Assembly (NCBI RefSeq): GCF_037126465.1
Contig: NW_026999320.1
Location: 186,001 to 250,000, forward strand
Source: Ornithodoros turicata
Lineage: Eukaryota; Arthropoda; Arachnida; Ixodida; Argasidae
Length of the DNA stretch: 64,000 bases
Reading direction: 5' to 3'
The notes under the pieces were generated by a model that had not been told where the DNA came from, searched no databases, and saw only the letters and a list, made by a program, of their open reading frames with translations. A program made the translations under genes and the position numbers. Positions within the stretch are counted from its first letter, which is position 1, and each line of letters begins with the position of its first letter. This document shows positions 54,515 through 64,000 of this stretch, in pieces.

Positions 54515-56100
54515 TCTCCTTCGGACGCCGTTGGAGCACCTGTTTCCACGGGGATATCCGGAATGTCCTCGATGTCCGTCGTGTGAAATCCAAAATCATC
54601 TCGCGAGTCCTGTGCTTGCCGATCTGTGGCCGCAAGGGATCCACGTGTAATGCTCGTCGTAGGTCTGGTGTCCCAGCTCATTTTTATGCGTGTTGTCCCG
54701 CGTCGTGCACGTAAGACCCACACCCACACACATGGGCAGTCTGACACGGGCGTTGCTTCGCACTGGTTGTCCGCAGGTGACGGTGCAGTTGTCAGACTGA
54801 ACGAAGAACAAATAAGTCAGCGCAAACGCATCAGCGCACATGCGCACTGCACTAGTACAAAGTTGCAACTTACCGTTTCTCCTTCGCCAGCTGCCGACAG
54901 AGCTCACGGACTGATTTCCGACCGCAACTCCGCGGTTTCCTAGGATTCTTGCACGGCCGTGTCATTGCCGTACGTTTCCAGTTTGTGCGACGCGGCAGCA
55001 GCAACGATACTATGAACGTGCAGCCTACCGCAATATCAATAGTTCAAATCACAACACGACTGTCAACACGGCGAGGAATGCCGGACCCTCGACAGCTTCA
55101 ACGCCAATGCTTGGGATGAATGAGTCAGCAGCACAGCAGACAGCAGGACGTAAGCAACGTGACGTAACGAACAGATGTGACGCAAGCGCCACCTTCCGCA
55201 GAATACTGGAGTTGATGACACGGTAGTTACATGCTCCGCCACGATGTGGCTACCGAAAATCTTGTATAGTTTCGGTTTGGTCGGAATGTATTGGAATGCG
55301 TGCGTGTGGCTTCCGAACTGTAGTAACCTGGGCTGTGCGCTTCCAATCATGCTGAAATTTTCAGCAGCTTTTTTTTTGCGCATAATTGCACATCCACTGC
55401 CACTTTTAGTCTTGTGTTGTGACATTAGAACACCTCGAAACAGGAGGCCAAAGAAATGCATTTTTTCATGTTTTTCTGAAGGCTCTTCTCGATTATCGGC
55501 GTCATATACCAGTAAGAGCGAGACGGTCCACCCTCCACGTATCATAGAACAACATAATGCAACAAATTATGCGCCGCTATCTGCTCTCCTTTTACGCCAG
55601 ATTAGCATATAGACATACATAATCGGAGATATTTGCTGTTCAGGGCCTTATGACGCCGTAACCGCATGCCTGACCGAAAATCGGAAGACGGTCTCCCCTG
55701 GTCCCCCAAAGCCAAGAATTATAGCTTCCGAATGGCGCCGGTTTCATCACCAACAGACGAAAAGTAGAGCTACAGAACTGGTACAAAGTTGCTTCATTTT
55801 AAGAGAGGAGTGAGACCATACCCTTAAGCACCACGAAAAGAATCCGTGGTATGTAAACTAAATGCATGCAATATGAACATCTTTCTTTGGCACTGTTAAT
55901 GGATCAATAGAGGATTTGTTCAAGATGCATATGCAACGCTATGTTCACTGTATCCGGTTTTGCAGCGGGGGATATGCCAAAAACAATGTGACAGGATCAT
56001 TATCAAGGTAACTATGCTCTTTGAGTTCAAAGAGTGATAAGATATTATTTAAGGATTTTTATGAGCACTACGGTAGTAATACAAAAGTTTATATCGATAC
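54515..56100. other. Upstream DNA of the transposase gene and right flank
   Basis: No gene recognised. The minus-strand region 54600-55050 could hold the promoter and first exon of the transposase. A TTAA at 55824 marks the proposed element end. Beyond it the DNA is AT-rich without clear features. Confidence 0.35.
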
Positions 56101-56103
56101 AGG

Positions 56104-56361
56104 TTATGAATAGTTAATGTTAAAATGGTTATAGTTAAAGTGTGAGCATATTAATGAGTTGTAAAGCAGCATGATGACTTGTTTGGTCATGTGTGTACAA
56201 TGTCTATAAAGAAATCCAAGGATTCGCGATGCCTTGGAATGTACGTCGTTACAAAGTGTACAGGAAAAAGTTACGCCGAGAGTTTTGGCATTCTCTACTA
56301 TGTCGACAACTGTATTATCTATTAGAAGATTCACTGAGGGCTGACTGAGGAGACGTGTCAA
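56104..56361 (-). pseudogene. Non-LTR reverse transcriptase fragment
   Basis: The frame contains VENAKTLGVTFSC, then SKASRILGFLYRHC and LYNSLI. It follows the K-LGV and LG-L-R pattern in the thumb region of jockey/CR1-type non-LTR reverse transcriptases. Only about 85 residues remain, without the catalytic motifs. Confidence 0.65.
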
Positions 56362-56365
56362 GCCA

Positions 56366-56452
56366 CGCGTGTTCTCTGACTACAGGCGTTGTGCTCGTAG
56401 ACGCTAGCAGTTTCGAGGGCTTGGAATGCTTCAGATTTAGATTGCTTTAGAT
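56366..56452 (+). repeat. Dispersed repeat fragment related to 58796-58886
   Basis: GCGTGTTCTCTGACTACAGG, TTGTGCTCGTAGACG and ATGCTTCAGATTTAGATTG recur in complement at 58886-58796. The copy at 58796 continues into the dispersed repeat shared with 40447, so these pieces belong to one family cut by later insertions. Confidence 0.55.
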
Positions 56453-56469
56453 GCTCCAGACAGCTAATG

Positions 56470-57830
56470 TGAAACGGAGTGACACATGCAGCTAATCATC
56501 ACAACAGCGGAAAGACGAACATGACAGGGAATCCTTGCACATACAAAGGACGCAGGAATCGTTCGTGAGAAAGTCTGCACCCCTTCCAATGTCCAATAGG
56601 CGAACGGTAAAAGGAGTTTGGTTACTTTTGGTTACCGAAGGAAGTAATGTAGGTTTATCTCGTGAAGTGGATTGCGTAGAACACTTACGAGTCATTCTAT
56701 ACGTTAGAGGCGTTTCATAGTGCAGTGCGTTGCCGTAACATGTGCGTTTCAGATACGCCGCTAATCAAATGGTGTGTGTGGTATGCTAGTTGCTCCTCAT
56801 ACACGACGCAGCCGTTCATTCACTGTGATCTACGAACGTTTTCGACACGTGTGCTTTGGTGTCCAAATACGAAATCAACATCGATTGCCTATTCATAAAA
56901 GTGACTTTCGTTCAGAGCTACGCATCATGAACAAATTCTTTTCATTTTATTTTTAGTGCTTCTCAGCGATCGGTAACAACGACATACCTGTCCCAACTGT
57001 TTTCGAAAACAGTAAACCTGTACATACTGGGTGTGCGAACTACAATTGTCTCTTGAACTGCTCTTCGGTGTCGAAGCACCTAAACCTCCAGTGAAGCCTG
57101 TTAGAAGAGGTGAAAATATATGTATGTATGTAACTTTTTTCGAAACAGTTCGCGAGGACAAATAAACCTTATTTATCAGCCGCCATCGCATTTTTGTTTC
57201 TCTGCTTTGGGCAACACGTACGCTACTCTACAGCAAGTGCGGAAGAAAGACAGACGAAGCTGGGGCTGGGGGAAGGGGGACGAGAAGAGAGACGAAAAAC
57301 CCGGGGAGAGATATGAAAAGTAGGTTGGGTCTAAGGGGTAGGTTGGGTCTACGCAAGCGCACTTGACCCTAACTTTCTTCCCGCGCTGCTGATCTTGACC
57401 GCTCTCAGGGACTCCTGGAGATCACTTGGTTTGAGCGCCTGCCATTTTCCCTAGACCACTGCGTCTATGAGAGCTTCCGGCGGATGCCCCTTCCCCCATC
57501 CCCGCCTTCGTCTGTTTTTCTTCCGCGCTTGCTGCAGAGTAGCGTACGTGTTTTCCCAAAAGCAGATAAATACAAAAGCGATGGCGGTGAAACGCCTGTA
57601 ACGTACAGAGTGGCTCGTAAACGTTGTACCCAATACACTTCACACGATAAACCTGTGTTATTTCCTTCGGTAACAAAAAGTAGCCAAGGTTGTTTTACCG
57701 TTCACTTGCGGGACATCGAAAGGAGTGCAGACTTCGTCACGAACGATTTCGGCTTTCATTGGAGGTGCAAGGATTCCGTGTCATGTTCGTCTTTCCGGTG
57801 TTGTGATGATTAGCTAGATGTGCCACTCCA
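56470..57830. mobile_element. Foldback element with long inverted arms
   Basis: GCTAATCATCACAACAGCGG near 56490 pairs with the complement of the stretch near 57810, and arm homology runs through TGACAGGGAATCCTTGCAC and further. An inner pair matches 57170-57270 with 57600-57485 around CACGTACGCTACTCTRCAG. The left arm has extra DNA at about 56740-57150. The centre lies near 57370. No transposase is present. Confidence 0.6.
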
Positions 57831-57835
57831 TTTTC

Positions 57836-58790
57836 ACTAGAGATGGGACGAATCCAGAATTTTCCGGATCCGAATCGAATCCGAATGCAAGCAAGGTTCT
57901 GCAAGCCACGAATCTTTTCAATCCCTTCTTTAAAAGTGTTGAAAAAGTCAGAAAAGAAGCTTCAAGTGAAAAGTGTTCTGAAGCAGAATATGATACCGTT
58001 CTTTAATGAAAAAACAAATTAAATAATAGTTCAGTTTCAGGATAAAATACACTAATATAGTTCTTAAACGTAATTTATTTAACATGTTTTTGATCGACTA
58101 CAAGAAATACATAAAATCTCGAGTCTGAATTATTTCCATCAACCTAACCAACAATCAAAAGCAAAGCCACATTGCACTTAAACTTGTAATGTGACAGTTC
58201 TTGCAGGAACGCTTTTTGAGTCCAGAGCAATGTAAACAAACAAACAAGAATACACTCATCGGCCAATGAGGCTCGGCGGACTTCAGAGGCGCCAATTAGA
58301 AAAAGGAACAAGCAAACCTATTTTGTGGATTCGAAAGATTCCATTCGCTATTTTGGTCACTGGGATTGGGATTCCCGAATCTGGAATCCCTGCCTAGGAG
58401 GAGTGGAGGAGGAGTGTCGTTGGGAGGAGAAGTGTCGTTGGGAGGAACCCGAGAGGTCTGCCTGCCTAATTAGGCGGCATGTTTCTCCGGAAGGGAAAGG
58501 TGGTGGAGAGGAGGAGAGGAAAGGGTGAAGTGGAAGACCGAGCGGAATCCGCTCGGGGGGAGGAGAGCTGCGTCCATGGGCCGACTTCAGGGGAACTGTG
58601 CCGGCATACGCCTATTACACATCTGAGGGAAACCCAGGAAAAACCCCAGACGGCACAGCCGGCCCGCGGATTCGAACCGCGAACCTCCCAGTCTCCAAGC
58701 GCACGCGTTACCGCTGCGCCACCGGAGCTGGTAATCCCTGCCTAGGACTCGAGGATTCGCGCATTCGGTTGACACATCCCTAGTTTGCAC
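57836..58790. mobile_element. MITE-like element with a SINE inside
   Basis: ACTAGAGATGGGACGAATCC at the left and, in complement, ACTAGGGATGTGTCAACCGA at the right form short inverted ends. Both are followed by GAATCC/GGATTCG-type motifs. About 350 bases of the interior are a younger SINE with its target duplication. Without that, the element is about 600 bases and non-coding. Confidence 0.5.
58400..58732 (-). mobile_element. tRNA-derived SINE with 15-bp target duplication
   Basis: AATCCCTGCCTAGGA flanks the element at 58385-58399 and 58733-58747. On the minus strand the head (58732-58650) has an A-box-like GGTGGCGCAGCGGTAACGCG and the B box GGTTCGAATCC. The body contains CTGGGTTTCCCTCAGATG, and a tail rich in pyrimidines on that strand ends at 58400. 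This arrangement and the duplication length fit insertion by a non-LTR (L1/RTE-like) machinery. Confidence 0.8.
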
Positions 58791-58795
58791 ATTAC

Positions 58796-59103
58796 CATTT
58801 CGCCACAATCTAAATCTGAAGCATTCAAAACCCTCGAAACAACTCGCTAACGTCTGCGAGCACAACGGTTGCAGTCCGAGAGAACACGTGTGGATGGACA
58901 TGCCTCTACGTCGTTTTTCTTTCCCCTCCGTTCGACCGGCAGTCCGGATCCTCGCTCCTCAATCAAATGGCTCTCGCCCAATTCGGGTGAAGGAACAGTG
59001 ACGCCAGTTCTCGGAGACCAATGACGAAACAAATATTTACGCATCTATTATTAGGCGGCCAATTTGGCGACAGGCCAGTGGCGACAATGTTTTCGGAGCG
59101 GTG
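58796..59103 (-). repeat. Dispersed repeat, copy 2
   Basis: The part 59103-58900 matches 40447-40700 in complement and 58886-58796 matches 56366-56452 in complement. Together they define a repeat of at least 300 bases, cut by the MITE at its end in this copy. No coding content. Confidence 0.55.
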
Positions 59104-59389
59104 CGCTTCGCTTTAGTGCCGGCGGCTACTAAAACACCGCCTGCCATGTTCGATTGGCAGCCTCCGCGTGATCCAGCTTGGGCGCTGACCTAGCAATTTT
59201 CGAGCGCTTGGCCGTGTTGCCATGAAATGAGCATCCAAACTCGCCTTGTGTTTAGGTTAAAAACTGATAGCAGATAAGACATTTACGTACTAGAGTATCT
59301 GCGAAAAGGTGATCGTTAACTACACTACGTTATAGGGTGCGCCTTTTTATGGTTTCTATTTTTGTTTTGTAAAAACCGATGTGAGCATC

Positions 59390-59662
59390 ATGGATGTCGT
59401 TTTTATAGATGAGTCATGCGGCGAATTTTCTAACTGGGGAATGCTGGACAAAAGCGAGGTAACAGAATTGCAGATAGTGCTCATTGGGTTGAAAGCCAAT
59501 CATTCAACAATCCTGAAACGAGCGCGTGCTGTGAAAAATCCATCCCTGAATTTCGCTATACAAATGAATCGAAACCTGAAATGGCCGGGCGCCGCGGCAG
59601 CGCACGGCGTTCGCCGACAGAAGCTTATTGATGCCGCAAAGCGCTTGATGCCAGCAGACTAG
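59390..59662 (+). CDS. Orphan 91-residue ORF (hypothetical)
   Basis: A complete frame starts ATGGATGTCGTT at 59390 (an ATG nine bases earlier gives MSI in front). It encodes MDVVFIDESCGEF, then VTELQIVLIGLKANHSTILK and a basic C-terminal half ending RRQKLIDAAKRLMPAD. It has no signal peptide or membrane segment. It stands next to the exchanger exons on the opposite strand. I recognise no homologue; it may be the first exon of a gene or the residue of an element. Confidence 0.3.
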   Translation: MDVVFIDESCGEFSNWGMLDKSEVTELQIVLIGLKANHSTILKRARAVKNPSLNFAIQMNRNLKWPGAAAAHGVRRQKLIDAAKRLMPAD

Positions 59663-60122
59663 TATCTACTCCAATCATTTCCAAAGCATGTGGCCCCCAG
59701 ACATGGAATGAGCGTTATCCTCCTTGTGCTCCCTGTTTCTTTGTTTGTTTGAAAGGAAAAAAAAAAAACGAGGAGAAATTGAACTCGTCTCCGGACTTGT
59801 TATGCTGCTCCTAACATAATTCTTACCCCACCGCACCCCCCAAAACTTCCCCTTTTGCTCCCTGTCGGCGCGGTTTTAGCTACGATATATATAGTCAAAC
59901 GACCCGTACTCCTCGTGAGGCAATGTTTGCGCTCACAAAGTAATTCGGTGTCACTTAGCACGATCCGTTTAAGATTATCATTGATATCATTAATATCATA
60001 TCATCTATTGAACAATATCGCTCCCTCTCCCAGTAAGCTCCTTTTTGTCTCGTTCTCCATTTTCCGTAGAGCCAAGCTTAGGCATTTGGTACATACACGT
60101 AGTGATATGTGTTTTTACTTAC

Positions 60123-60287
60123 CGCATGCAGTTTATCGAAGTGCTGTTGTTCTACGAGGCCAGACTTCTCGAGGTCTTCGAGCGCTGACAGGGACGAGTT
60201 CAGTATTTTGCGAGCCACTTGTCGTGACCGCGCAAACCCCTCGAGTTCCGGATAGTGCTGCTGGACCACGATTATGTCTTTCAACAA
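60123..60287 (-). CDS. SLC9C-like Na+/H+ exchanger, downstream exon
   Basis: The exon is bounded on the minus strand by TTTTATGCAG and the donor GTAAGT and encodes 55 residues in phase 0. It begins LLKDIIVVQQHYPELEG and continues AGKxILN-like (ARKILNSSLSALEDLEKSG) to HFDKLHA. The pattern is a helical cytoplasmic linker with HP-IA..KTR..-ILN features, as I know it from sperm-type exchangers SLC9C1/C2 after the voltage-sensor part. It joins in phase with the exon at 62643-62828 across a 2.36-kb intron. Identification is by pattern only. Confidence 0.5.
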
Positions 60288-62642
60288 CTGCATAAAATAA
60301 GTAGGCGATCCAGTATAGGTCCGAGGCGCGGAAATCCCTGTTGTCATTTTGTTCGGGATTAACGAGGCATCATATTATATTTGTTAATTCTCTCAACCGA
60401 GACAATTCAGTATCCTTCGCGTGAGCTGCAACCTAGTTGTGAAGAAATCATATATGCTTTGGTTTATCTTTCTGCTTTTCGTAAATAGTAGCGAAAGGTA
60501 GGAGGTGTCAGCTGGGCTGTTTGAAAATTGGTTACGATTTTTAGGCACTGGCGTCGGAAGGTACAGGCAAAGGGGACTATCGTCCAGGGGTGGATCTGGA
60601 GGGCCTGGATGTCGTGAACCCCCCCCCCCCCCGTCATTGCCTGTCGTTACTGCCGGCAGAACGTACTTTAACACATGCAAGTAAGAAGAGAGCCGTGGGA
60701 CTCCTCTAGCGGTCGCTTCTGGCGATACCAAGCCCATCAAGTTGCCCGGCCAGCTACACTTCTCGGTGCGATAGCGCGCCTCCTCCCATTCCTTCCTCCA
60801 TGTCATCAACTTTGCAATTGCTCGTCAGGTACAGCGGGAAACTAAATTGCATGCGTGTAACACTGTCTCAAATAAAAAAAAATGTCGGCTACGTAGCCAT
60901 CAGCAGCAACAAATCATTCACAGATACCACAAGTATGCTACCGCAAGGGATACACAAACCCGCCATCTTTGTAACTACCCTCAAGCGGGTGCTTTTCGGA
61001 AAAGCGCCATCTTGTCGTGGTCACACGTCATAGGCAACGTCATATTGAGGTAGTGTGACTTTGTTTACATATCGTTAGCACTTGCCGCCATATTCGCGTT
61101 GGCATAAAGTCAAGAGATGAGAATAGTTTTCCAGCGTAAAATATACGGTGCTTTTTTCAACGACATGGTAGCCCAGTGCATCTTAAAGCGGGGTCGTCAT
61201 CACATCTTTGGAAGCGCTCCGCAGCAAGAGCGCTGAAGTACGAAACTGTGCCTTTTGCTGCGAGAATATCGGATAAAAATAATTAACGGGATCGAAAAAC
61301 GTCCAATAAGGCGCACAGAGGAAGGAAACGCGTTGTTTACAAACGGTTTGGCCGGCGATCACGGGCGCGGCCATGCTTAACGTCGCGTATGCGGTGAAGT
61401 TTACTGTGACGTGTGACCGTGACCTGTCGAGATTGTATTTCGTTCGCCAAGCACGCTTTCGTTCATCAAGCAATACATTAGACGGCACCCATGTGTCCGA
61501 CGCATAGATCGCAGTCGCCTGACGAATTGGGCATTATTTCCCACCAGACGTCACCCCGAGCTCTCTTACCACAATTTTTCTATCAGATTCAAATATTAAG
61601 AGTGTTCCTCTCGTGTATAACTTCTGCGCTCGGTTTACAAACAAGAAACTGCTGAATTCTGTGGCCAACATAAACTGCTTTTCTCCCGCTTTGCGGTCCC
61701 GCTCGCGGTCACTTGCAACCCTAAAAAGGATTTCGTTTTATGGATGTGAGGAAAAAACGACACTGCTGCAACGGAACGACGGCAGCATCATAACAACGAA
61801 ATCAATAACAAAATGAGCGCGAACCGGGCTGTTTGTTATATTCACAGACAGACAAATACGCAAGTAATAGCGGCGGCTCTATTGCGTGCACATTTTCTCG
61901 TTGTTTGGGTTCTTTCACTGATTATACACTCTGTGCAATGCTACACGGAGTGTCCGCTTCAGACACGTTAATGGACAGTCAGTATTTGGGGGTCGCAGAC
62001 CGCACAGCAGTCTAGAGTGTCGTCCTGAGGATTCCAGCGTTTTACTTGTGATTCGTAAGACAGTGTTGCATCAAATCATACTTTGCCTATCATTGGTTCC
62101 TACAAATCGTTGGACCCATTGTGAGGGCGATACCTAACCCTCAAACACCGCATTCTTCAGCAGCGAGTTTTAGTACATCGCTAGGTGTTCACGGTAACAT
62201 AGGCCAATCGCATATTCTTTTGGGGTGGTTGGCATCACGCTGCTGCTATCTGATGTGATGGCTTCTTTATCGTGTGGCTTCCGATCAATGAAACATGCAA
62301 TCCACGGAAAACATGCAATCCACTGTTATGTATTGCTTCTGGGCCGCACATGCTCTCATATGTGCGAGAGATACCTCCTTAGCTCTGCGTTGTTCTCGTG
62401 AAGCGCCTCCCTACGGGCGCTCCTGCCAGCAATTAGCAGAATGCAAGGTTCTTCCAACAATTTACAACCATTTTACTTTCGCTAGTTTACTCTAGCGCTG
62501 GAAATGCAACTGATTACTTCTAGTGTAATATCCTACGCCCGAAAGATTATGAATCATATCGCCCCAAAATGTTGTAACAATGTCACGAGTCAAAGTCGTA
62601 CCCGAAGTGGTTCAACATTTGGTTACAACATAAACGCCGTAC
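60288..62642 (-). other. Proposed intron of the exchanger gene
   Basis: No further exon or complete mobile element was recognised. A run of 14 C's lies at about 60619. TTAA-containing repeat-like DNA occurs at about 60990-61450 and a short AACATGCAATCCAC repeat near 62290-62320. Confidence 0.4.
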
Positions 62643-62828
62643 CTGTAGCTTGTTGTTGACCGCTTCTTCACGCACAAATTCCGCTATTTGTGCAGATTCT
62701 ATGAAACGTTTTACGGTAGCCAGCACTTCATCCTCAGACGTAATGAATGCGACAGCCAAATCGTACATGCGGAACACACGCCGGTTGACAAACTGATGCA
62801 GGTAGTGAACGAAGAGCAACCACAAACA
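62643..62828 (-). CDS. SLC9C-like Na+/H+ exchanger, upstream exon
   Basis: A TTTTCTTGCAG acceptor and a CAG/GTACGG donor bound 186 bases (62 codons, phase 0). It starts with a hydrophobic CLWLLFVHYLHQFVNRRVF, probably the end of the last membrane helix, then FRMYDLAVAFITSEDEVL and a helical RFIESAQIAEFV to NNKLQ. The transition from membrane to a YDxAxAFIxxEEEVL segment is what I expect at the start of the cytoplasmic domain in SLC9C exchangers. An alternative acceptor at 62793 would shorten it by 12 codons, but its pyrimidine tract is weaker. Confidence 0.5.
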
Positions 62829-64000
62829 CTGCAAGAAAATTCCCTGTAGTGCTTGGTAACGCTATTAAGGTTTGGGAAACTACGGTAAAGGACAACACGC
62901 ATTCCACACGCGAGTGCTACGTGGGAGGAGCGATGAAGCTGATTGTTGTCTGCACCCAGTTATTGGCTATATGCTATTGTTGTCTGCCCCAGTTATTGTA
63001 CTGTACCGGACTGTACAAATCCCCTACACAAATCATTTTTTCTCCTTCCCGGGCCTAATCCACATGGACTCCGTACCGGCTGAATTCTGCGGATAATTTT
63101 ATGGTTGTGAGGGGGGAATGAGAACGGGGAGGAGTGAACTGTATACACTCTAAATCCTGTGACGGACACGTGTCGCTTAACAAAGTTCCCTCAGAAAGTG
63201 CAGCCGGTACACAGCCGTAACCGCCTGGAAAGAGCCGTAACGGTTGTCAAATAGCAAGCACAGCGATCCTCATCGCCAAATTTCAGCAGGTACAAAGCAG
63301 TCACGTTGGTATGAAACGGCTTTGTGCCCGCTGAATAACATGTGTGCCTCCTGAACCTTATACTCGTGTGCTTGTTGAATAATGCGTGTGCCGGCTGAAT
63401 ATGCGTGCCTTCGTTGGAGCGTACTACGTTGCTCCGCGCTCCGCCGGTGAGGAGTGACATGGCACCGCGTGGCGTGTTCTCCAGCAGTGTTTTCTTTCCC
63501 GCTTCCGGCATTCTTCTTGGCTGCTGTCTGCGTTGCAACTTCGCCTTTGAGAAGGATGACACCTTGGTTTTTATGTACACGTCTATCGTTTGCTTAAGAT
63601 AAGTCAACCTAGCTGTACCTAGCTGCATTATGCACCGTACGACGCCTGCGTTTTACTCATGGTTAACAATCGAAGTACATTCTGTTGCAGACGGTGGACG
63701 CATTGCAAATGGCGGCAGGAGAGGATCGGCTGCATCGGTGAAGCGACGATGTACATTACAAGTGAGGTTAATTGTATTCTTTCGTTACAGGTGACCGTGG
63801 GACTGTATCGATTGCGAGCACGTGAGTTACAAAATAGTGTACTACTCCAGCATTCACGTTGGAAAAATACCAGCGTGATATTCACTTCGGTTTCTTTACA
63901 GGTTGTTGACTGTCTCAACGGTCACACATACGTGTGCCAAATTGCAACTGTTTTTCACATCGAATTGTGTCTGTTACCACTTGTTTGGACAATTCATCCT
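62829..64000. other. Flank of the exchanger exons, no certain exon
   Basis: Earlier exons of the gene would be expected here or beyond the window. Candidate splice signals exist on both strands around 63690, 63790 and 63900, but no frame gave a recognisable product. Confidence 0.35.

Larger units (their letters stand above)
45367..55823. mobile_element. Possible 10.5-kb TTAA-flanked transposon with transposase and YqaJ gene
   Basis: The left end GGCTACGGTCCCACT and the complement of the right end, GGGTATGGTCTCACT, agree at 12 of 15 positions. TTAA precedes the left end (45363-45366) and follows the right end (55824-55827). A broken Mutator-like/Kolobok-like transposase gene lies inside, on the minus strand. 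Size, TTAA and transposase type fit together, but the terminal match is short and no empty site is available, so the boundaries are tentative. If right, the 40790 element later inserted into this element's left TTAA. Confidence 0.4.

Noticed and set aside
60606..60632. Poly-C tract as a functional site
   Set aside because: A homopolymer run, also seen at 40814; length is unreliable and no associated feature is visible.

Overview
The window is eukaryotic repeat-rich DNA, most probably from an arthropod and, by inference, a chelicerate such as a hard tick. The support is tRNA-derived SINEs, a GIY-YIG-type Penelope-like element, Copia elements primed by a half-tRNA, mariner, foldback elements, and short intron-split exons. 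There are no operon-type bacterial features. Almost everything is mobile DNA in several layers of nesting. The only part I would call a host gene is a pair of minus-strand exons at 60.1-62.8 kb that resemble the cytoplasmic region of a SLC9C-type (sperm-type) Na+/H+ exchanger.

Layout. 1-2.2 kb: three compact minus-strand virion genes of a Polinton/Maverick (adintovirus-like) element: major capsid (cut by the window edge), a pVI-like minor protein and a second, probably penton-type, capsid protein. 2.8-3.7 kb: a dead mariner. 3.84-17.1 kb: a 13.3-kb AT-rich palindrome whose arms meet at a loop of about 35 nt near 12.54 kb. It carries three small ORFs, each present once per arm, with no homologue I recognise. 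Its left arm has been invaded by a 2.9-kb foldback element, a gag-only Copia and two SINEs. 17.4-19.5 kb: Penelope-like and non-LTR fragments.

20.38-37.67 kb: a 17.3-kb Polinton with a perfect 6-bp target duplication (GGGGAC). It is itself an inverted repeat: both arms carry the same terminus and the same protein-primed DNA polymerase B end, the centre lies near 27.34 kb, and capsid, ATPase, protease and integrase genes are absent. A 5'-truncated Copia sits in its left arm. A TTAA-flanked transposon (33.8-37.0 kb) with a Mutator-like/Kolobok-like transposase remnant sits in its right arm.

40.8-55.8 kb: two TTAA-flanked elements sharing one TTAA. The first has a THAP-like remnant. The second is tentative; it holds three diverged ~2-kb tandem units and a broken DDE transposase plus YqaJ-type nuclease gene. 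56-59 kb: a foldback element, a MITE-like element holding a SINE with a 15-bp target duplication, and dispersed repeats. 59-64 kb: the exchanger exons and an orphan ORF.

The strongest candidates for something undescribed are the two giant palindromic elements. The Polinton one looks like a snap-back (panhandle) derivative of a protein-primed linear genome that then integrated normally. The older 13.3-kb one has the same geometry but unknown genes.
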